From CAYRDC01 sp964422925 (GTDB taxonomy: Bacteria > Bacteroidota > Bacteroidia > Chitinophagales > S012-47): a stretch of DNA of 18,503 nucleotides. Positions 14,308 through 18,503 of this stretch are shown piece by piece. The position numbers were made by a program, and so were the translations under genes. Within the stretch, counting starts at the first letter, position 1. Every line of letters begins with the position of its first letter. The stretch covers positions 1 to 18,503 of the forward strand of contig CAYRDC010000033.1 in assembly GCA_964422925.1 (NCBI GenBank), given 5' to 3'. Below the pieces are notes generated by a model, which had not been told where the DNA came from, searched no databases, and worked only from the letters and a program-made list of their open reading frames with translations.

Positions 14308-15497
14308 AGTCATTAATTCCTATTCTGGTCTGGCTTTTCCTTTTACCCAGGCCTGGCCTGGCACAGGAGGCTTCTGTAACAGGCAGCAACGGAAAAGTAA
14401 ACTGTAAATTCACCACCCGGGGCTATTTGAAAGACCTCCAGTATGCCTCCTTCACCACCAGGCCGGATTCGGTTATGTACGATCATTTACTGCATAACCG
14501 GATGAATTTCAGGTTGTATGCAGGGGACAACTTTACAGCGGGCCTGGAAATAAGAAACCGGCTCCTGGCCGGTGAAACCCTGCGGAAAACTCCTGCCTAT
14601 GCGGATGCGCTCGGCCACGACCGGGGGCTGGTGGATATGAGCTGGAACCTGTTGGACGGCCAGGGAATGGTGCTCAACATGCAGGTTGACCGGGCCTGGA
14701 TCAACTGGACGAAAGGGAATTGGGATTTGCGCCTCGGCCGCCAGCGGATCAACTGGGGGGTAAACCTGGTCTGGAATCCCAACGACCTGTTTAATACGCT
14801 TAATTTTGTGGATTTTGATTATGAAGAACGGCCCGGCACCGATGCCCTGCGCCTGCAGTACGCCACGGGCAGCTTTTCGAGTGCCGACTTCGTGATTGCC
14901 CCGGGAAAAGACAGCGCTTCCCATTCGGTGGCCGCTATGTACCGGTTCCACAAATGGCAGTACGACTTCCAGGTACTGGCCGGATGGTCCATGACCGACT
15001 GGGTGGCCGGGGCCGGGTTTGCCGGTAACCTCGGCAATGCCGGATTGAAAGGCGAGTTGAGCTACTTTCTGCCTGCCCGCCATTTCGGTGATTCGGTTTC
15101 CGTGCTGGTGGTTTCCTTCTCGGGCGATTATGGTTTCCGCAACGGGCTATACTTGCATGTTTCCGGCTTGTTCAATTCCAGCGGGGAAAATCAGATTCAA
15201 AACATCCAGCAGGTCATGGCTTCTTTTTCAGGCGATCTGACCGCCAAAAACCTGATGCCCTCCAAATGGTCCGCTTTCCTGCAGGTTTCCGGCAATGTCA
15301 CACCGCTGGTCCGCGCGGACCTGGCCGCGATTTACGGTGCCGGTATGAATTTGTTATTCATTATGCCTTCCGTGCAATTTTCTCTAAGCGACAATATCGA
15401 TGCCTCCCTAATCGGCCAGAGCCTGTATGGCGGCTCGGGCAGCAAGTTCAGCAACTGGATAAACTTTGTTTTTCTCCGGATTAAATGGAGCTTTTGA
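14304..15497 (+). CDS. Outer-membrane beta-barrel protein of the ABC exporter (porin-like, DUF1302-like)
   Basis: 397 residues with a clear signal peptide (about 1-20, cleavage GLA-QE). After it come amphipathic strands with aromatic girdles, ending in RIKWSF, a terminal Phe as expected for a barrel recognised by BAM. The segment AWINWTKGNWDLRLGRQRIN followed by WGVNLVWNPNDLFN (about 115-150) is like the conserved core of alginate-export/DUF1302-type barrels, some of which accompany LolA-like proteins and MMPL exporters. The start overlaps the ATPase stop as ATGA. It is the predicted outer-membrane exit or docking partner of the operon, by context. It could alternatively be a specific uptake porin. 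Confidence 0.8.
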   Translation: MKSLIPILVWLFLLPRPGLAQEASVTGSNGKVNCKFTTRGYLKDLQYASFTTRPDSVMYDHLLHNRMNFRLYAGDNFTAGLEIRNRLLAGETLRKTPAYADALGHDRGLVDMSWNLLDGQGMVLNMQVDRAWINWTKGNWDLRLGRQRINWGVNLVWNPNDLFNTLNFVDFDYEERPGTDALRLQYATGSFSSADFVIAPGKDSASHSVAAMYRFHKWQYDFQVLAGWSMTDWVAGAGFAGNLGNAGLKGELSYFLPARHFGDSVSVLVVSFSGDYGFRNGLYLHVSGLFNSSGENQIQNIQQVMASFSGDLTAKNLMPSKWSAFLQVSGNVTPLVRADLAAIYGAGMNLLFIMPSVQFSLSDNIDASLIGQSLYGGSGSKFSNWINFVFLRIKWSF

Positions 15498-15511
15498 GGC
15501 CTGGTCAGGCC
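15498..15511. repeat. Inverted repeat between convergent genes
   Basis: GGCCTG-GT-CAGGCC lies across the 7-base gap and the stop of the YhhN gene. A GC-rich hairpin at the meeting point of two convergent genes may help to end transcription both ways, but no T-tract follows on either strand. Confidence 0.4.
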
Positions 15512-16224
15512 CTTGCCGGCAGGTGAGCGATATAGATAACCCCCAGCGTCATGAATCCCTGGGCCGGGGCATAGGTGGCCATCACCCAGAAATGCCCGTT
15601 GGGAAGCATGGCGTAAAACCGGTCGATGGCAATCAGGCTGTCGGAGATAACGAACAGCACCGACCCGGCAAACAACCACCAGCTGCCGCGGCCTGAACGG
15701 GTGAAAAGTATCAGCGCTGTGCAGGACATGATCAGCAGGGTTATGGCGTAAACCACCACCGGTACCAGGAAATCCCCGAGCCCTGGAAATAACAGCCATA
15801 TCAGCCCGCCACCATACAGAAGATAGGGCAGAAGCCACCAAACTTTTGGTTTTACGGATCCATTCATCCTCCCGTAGCGTGCCATTACCGCGTAGGTGAT
15901 GATGAAAAAGATTTGTGCCACCAGGAACGCCCCCAAGCCGGCCAGGAAAAACAGCTCTCCCTCCCCGGTAAGCATCAGCAGGATGTCCCCGAACCAGCTG
16001 AAAACCAGGGCCGTGATGAACCAGTGCTTAAAGCGGCCCTGCGTATCCTGCAACGCGGCCAGGCTGATAATGATTAACACCGGCAAAAGCAGCGGTTTCG
16101 TGGCCAGTTCCATGAGTGCGTTATGACTGCCGGCAGCCATCAGCTCCAGCCCTGCGACAGGCAGGAAAGCCAGGGCCATAATGAGCCGCCAGAACCGGAA
16201 GCCAGCCTGTTCGTCTGGTTTCAT
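15505..16224 (-). CDS. YhhN family membrane protein (lysoplasmalogenase-like)
   Basis: 239 residues from the ATG at 16222-16224; the open frame runs back to 16536, but that part has no homologous look and overlaps the promoter and start of the divergent gene. About seven to eight hydrophobic helices. The family's acidic residues are seen in SWFGDILLM (Asp80), and in ISDSLIAIDRF (Asp195, Asp201). YhhN/TMEM86 enzymes hydrolyse the vinyl-ether bond of lysoplasmalogen; whether this bacterial member does so is not known. It is convergent with the exporter operon and divergent from the NYN gene. Confidence 0.88.
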   Translation of the reverse strand: MKPDEQAGFRFWRLIMALAFLPVAGLELMAAGSHNALMELATKPLLLPVLIIISLAALQDTQGRFKHWFITALVFSWFGDILLMLTGEGELFFLAGLGAFLVAQIFFIITYAVMARYGRMNGSVKPKVWWLLPYLLYGGGLIWLLFPGLGDFLVPVVVYAITLLIMSCTALILFTRSGRGSWWLFAGSVLFVISDSLIAIDRFYAMLPNGHFWVMATYAPAQGFMTLGVIYIAHLPARA

Positions 16225-16322
16225 GATTGGGTTGAAGATAGGGAATTGGAAGGACTGGCGGACCGGCAGGCATTTTCGGTTTGCATTACATGTTAATTGG
16301 CAGATCGTTAGATACCTGCCTC

Positions 16323-16354
16323 TTTGAAAAAATGTTAGAAAAGGTGTACTTTTG
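16323..16354 (+). promoter_or_regulatory. Bacteroidota-type promoter of the NYN gene
   Basis: TTTG at 16323-16326 and TACTTTTG at 16347-16354 match the -33 and -7 consensus exactly, 20 bases apart. Transcription would start near 16361, leaving an AT-rich leader of about 75 bases before the ATG at 16436. A bulged hairpin (16299-16320) lies directly upstream. Confidence 0.7.
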
Positions 16355-16435
16355 CCATATAACGCTCTTGGTGACGCATTCTCATTTTTTATATTTTTAT
16401 AGCGGGAATGCCAAACCTTGAGCTTTTTTTGTTTT

Positions 16436-17095
16436 ATGAAAAAGAAAACGGCAATTCTGGTTGATGGCAGCTTTTTCATAAAAAGATATCGTGCCATAAA
16501 AAAAATCCATGACCTTGACCCGCAAAAAACAGCCAATGATCTTTGGCAAATGTGTATCAGTCATTTAACGCAGGCGAAAGGAGAGGTCTATGACTTATAT
16601 CGTATTTTTTATTACGATTGCCTGCCTTATGATAAAAAACAACACAACCCGGTAACGGGAAAAGCCATTGATTTCTCAAAAACACCCCAATTTAAATTTC
16701 AATCTGAGTTTTTGAATGAGCTGAAGCAAAAAAGAAAAGTCGCCTTGCGACTTGGCGTTTTAGAAGATAAAAAGCGATGGATTATTAAACCTTCCATCAC
16801 AAAAAAATTATTAAAAGGCGATTTGATAATTGCAGATTTAAGCGCAGATGATGTTCAGTTTGATTTAAGGCAAAAAAGAGTTGACATAAAAATCGGGTTG
16901 GATATTGCTTCAATGGCATTGAAAAAACAAGTTGATCAGATAATATTAATTTCCGGTGACAGTGATTTTGTACCTGCCGCTAAATTTGCCAGACGTGAAG
17001 GAATTGATTTCCTGCTTGACCCGATGTGGAATCCTATAAAACCCCATCTATTCGAACATATTGACGGGTTAATTTCCAAAATTCCCAGGCCATAA
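16436..17095 (+). CDS. NYN domain protein, putative ribonuclease (PIN-like fold)
   Basis: 219 residues from the ATG at 16436; a TTG at 16418 is in frame but less likely. The NYN/LabA-like pattern is visible: ILVDGSFF (Asp10) at the first strand, RVDIKIGLDIASMA (Asp150, Asp155), and LISGDSDFVPAAKFARREG (GDSDF 174-178). These acidic residues would bind a metal ion for RNA cleavage, as in PIN-like nucleases. The middle part (about 60-135) is Lys/Arg-rich and may bind nucleic acid. Local GC is low (about 35% in a sampled 60-base block), unlike the genes to the left, and it has its own promoter, which together suggest an acquired gene. Stand-alone NYN proteins of this kind are often found in accessory regions; a defence or RNA-processing role is a guess. 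Confidence 0.85.
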   Translation: MKKKTAILVDGSFFIKRYRAIKKIHDLDPQKTANDLWQMCISHLTQAKGEVYDLYRIFYYDCLPYDKKQHNPVTGKAIDFSKTPQFKFQSEFLNELKQKRKVALRLGVLEDKKRWIIKPSITKKLLKGDLIIADLSADDVQFDLRQKRVDIKIGLDIASMALKKQVDQIILISGDSDFVPAAKFARREGIDFLLDPMWNPIKPHLFEHIDGLISKIPRP

Positions 17096-17488
17096 CCATT
17101 ATATTCTTCAATATCCATCCGGATGCGCATTTGCGTAAAGCGTAAATACCTTTCTGCCAGAGAACGGACCTGAAATGGGAATTTCCCCGCCCTATAGGAA
17201 AGCGGCAGACAAATTATGAGATGTCGGATCAAGCCCCATTAAAGAGGAGACAAACCCTCACCATGCGATATGGACAAACCCGTCCCGATCAGGACGGCCT
17301 GGCCCGGCATGACGGGGTTGGGTGATGTAACGCCCGCAGGCGCCAGGCGCAATGTGCACGTTCACGGGCTTAAGTTTGTAAATCAAGCTCCCCGACAGGC
17401 TCCGTCCATACCGGGAGGAAGTCTCATACGTTTCAAGACCACCGCTCAGTGTTTAGAGGCAGCCAATGAACATGCTGCGGCTGGGACC
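17096..17488. other. 393-bp non-coding, GC-rich segment with hairpins, origin unknown
   Basis: No convincing gene on either strand. From about 17160, and especially 17270-17480, the DNA is GC-rich between two AT-rich genes whose ends face each other. CCGTCC pairs with GGACGG in a 6-bp hairpin at about 17280-17297, and CCCGTC/GACGGG could form an alternative longer pairing. Other GC-rich complementary pieces occur around 17331-17350. A frame open from 17270 to 17563 has no protein-like features. It may be a structured RNA, a decayed mobile intron or other foreign remnant; I recognise none with confidence. Confidence 0.4.
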
Positions 17489-17737
17489 TCATTCTTTATG
17501 ATAATAATATACTATTGCCCCAATTGTAGAAACAATAAATGCAAAAACTGCTATTTCTGGTAAAGAGTGATATAGTTCCTCCCAATCCATTGGATGTCTC
17601 ATTTCATAACCCCTGATTCCGGTTTTATAACCAATTATTAGAGTGATGGAAAATCCAACAAAATAAATTAAAAATACTTTTACGAATGATTTTATCCTAT
17701 TATACACATTTAAAAAGTTTATTGAATCCACACTCAA
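17489..17737 (-). CDS. Small two-helix membrane protein of unknown function
   Basis: 82 residues from a TTG (17737), or 80 from a GTG (17731) that has the better distance (9 bases) to a GGAGG ribosome binding site. Two hydrophobic helices (about 18-38 and 60-78) flank a polar loop with EMRHPMDWEELYHSLPE. No function can be assigned. The base composition is AT-rich like the genes beside it. A small hairpin lies just upstream of the ribosome binding site. Confidence 0.65.
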   Translation of the reverse strand: MSVDSINFLNVYNRIKSFVKVFLIYFVGFSITLIIGYKTGIRGYEMRHPMDWEELYHSLPEIAVFAFIVSTIGAIVYYYHKE

Positions 17738-17740
17738 AAA

Positions 17741-17757
17741 CCTCCCCAGCCTGGGGT
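17741..17757 (-). terminator. Weak terminator or attenuator hairpin before the small membrane gene
   Basis: CCCCA-GGC-TGGGG (minus-strand reading) is a 5-bp hairpin with AGG and a TTTTT run directly after it. It could end transcripts from the upstream partial gene, or influence initiation of the small gene, because the GGAGG ribosome binding site adjoins the 3' arm. The stem is short. Confidence 0.35.
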
Positions 17758-17802
17758 TTATTTACTCCTAGAGAGACAATATAGCATACATTTGTAATTA
17801 AG

Positions 17803-18503
17803 TTAATCGATCTCATTTATGTCTTCACCTGCTAATTCTAGTAGGTATTGGCACGCATTTTTGAAGCTGCCATCAATTGGGCACATTTTATATACCGTAT
17901 GATATTTTGAAGCATTTTCATCTAAGGAGGACAAATTTCTTGCTCCTTCCAATTTACAAAGTGTTCCGTCAATGCAGATATCATTAGAATTATTTCCTAA
18001 GTCCCAAAAATATGCTCCATTGATTATTTTCATAAACGTCTCCCATTGATTCATAGATATTACTTTGCTTTTTTCATACAATATTGAATCTACTGTAACA
18101 TTTGTATCACCTGCTTTAACATTTCCACCGCTAATGATTAACCTCTTGCTAAACAAATTAATTGAGTCATTTCGGTTTTGAATTCTTATAATGATTGTGG
18201 TTAATGAAAATGATTTTTTTAAAGTCAGTCTGTAAATCTCAGTATTCTCATCTATTTTAAGGGATAAATCCGGTTCGTCAATTAATGAATACAAATTGTC
18301 CTCAATTGTTTTATACATCTCTTCCTGCTGTATCTCTGCTTTTAATATTGAAATAAGGTTCGTATCATTCCGGGCTATTCGATTCAACAAGGAATTGTTG
18401 TGTTTCCCTAGCTTGTATTCAACAGCAATATATTGTTGTAGAACTAATGCAAATGAAGAGTCGATAATTGTAGTAGGTGATTTTTCCTTGACATTTGTAC
18501 AAG
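17803..18503 (-). CDS. Partial gene of unknown function, cut by the right edge of the window
   Basis: The minus-strand frame is open from the window edge to its stop at 17803, giving 232 codons without a start: the gene continues outside. A TTG at 18390 exists, but codons upstream of it still read like protein (TTIIDSSFALVLQQYIAVEY), so it is not the start. The second to last visible codon at the edge encodes a Cys followed by TNVKEKSP, which could be a lipidation Cys with the signal peptide outside the window; this cannot be shown. The C-terminal part carries CIDGTLCKLEG, YHTVYKMCPIDGSFKNACQYLLELAG, a pattern I know from various hypothetical proteins (DGxxWxLEG ... YHxV.RWSP..G.Y..AC.YLL.L.G), here with Cys replacing the Trp positions. 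No function known. DNA is strongly AT-rich (14 of 60 G/C in a sampled block). Confidence 0.7.
   Translation of the reverse strand, partial: CTNVKEKSPTTIIDSSFALVLQQYIAVEYKLGKHNNSLLNRIARNDTNLISILKAEIQQEEMYKTIEDNLYSLIDEPDLSLKIDENTEIYRLTLKKSFSLTTIIIRIQNRNDSINLFSKRLIISGGNVKAGDTNVTVDSILYEKSKVISMNQWETFMKIINGAYFWDLGNNSNDICIDGTLCKLEGARNLSSLDENASKYHTVYKMCPIDGSFKNACQYLLELAGEDINEID

Noticed and set aside
16299..16320. Hairpin upstream of the NYN promoter as a terminator
   Set aside because: The stem has a 2-base bulge and no T-tract follows. The neighbouring gene is divergent, so there is no upstream transcript to end.
16225..16536. N-terminal extension of the YhhN gene to 16536
   Set aside because: It covers the start and promoter of the NYN gene and is not hydrophobic like the family. 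The ATG at 16222-16224 is directly before a normal YhhN sequence.
17270..17563. 97-codon plus-strand frame
   Set aside because: It crosses the end of the opposite-strand small membrane protein, has no ribosome binding site of note and no protein-like pattern.

Overview
The window looks like chromosomal DNA from a member of the Bacteroidota. Two proteins end in type IX secretion (Por) sorting domains. Several promoters fit the phylum-specific TTTG-N19/20-TAnnTTTG pattern. Several gene families here (merTP fusion with a GDCCVxC protein, small heme/SCO lipoprotein set) are also typical of the phylum as I know it. Most of the window is of balanced to moderately high GC. The last 2 kb (about 16.3-18.5 kb) is much more AT-rich and looks accessory. 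I see no rRNA, tRNA, CRISPR array or intact insertion sequence.

Layout. 1-310 has no convincing gene: two hairpin-forming inverted repeats, a 7-bp tandem repeat and a good intrinsic terminator for the gene to its right. 311-1852 (-) is a secreted two-PDZ protein with a T9SS signal. Divergent from it, 1982-3487 (+) is a tight three-gene operon: small lipoprotein, SCO1/SenC copper chaperone and membrane-anchored cytochrome c. 3488-9678 is a long run of minus-strand genes. Read in their own direction they are an ArsR repressor, a MerTP mercury-uptake fusion, a GDCCVxC protein, a CDF zinc/cation exporter, a FluC fluoride channel, a DUF190 protein, a membrane metallophosphoesterase and a second T9SS-sorted surface protein.

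9774-15497 (+) is the most coherent system: a TetR repressor whose promoter overlaps a palindromic operator, then a LolA-like periplasmic protein, two FtsX/MacB-type permeases of identical length, an ATPase and an outer-membrane beta-barrel. Several junctions are ATGA overlaps. Together they form what looks like a self-contained, TetR-controlled trans-envelope exporter, with parts for the inner membrane, periplasm and outer membrane. Codon composition changes sharply between the two permeases.

15505-16224 (-) is a YhhN (lysoplasmalogenase-like) membrane protein. From about 16.3 kb the DNA turns AT-rich: an NYN-domain putative ribonuclease with its own strong promoter (16436-17095, +), a GC-rich non-coding segment with hairpins (about 17.1-17.49 kb), a small two-helix membrane protein (-), and a gene of unknown function that is cut by the right edge of the window (-).
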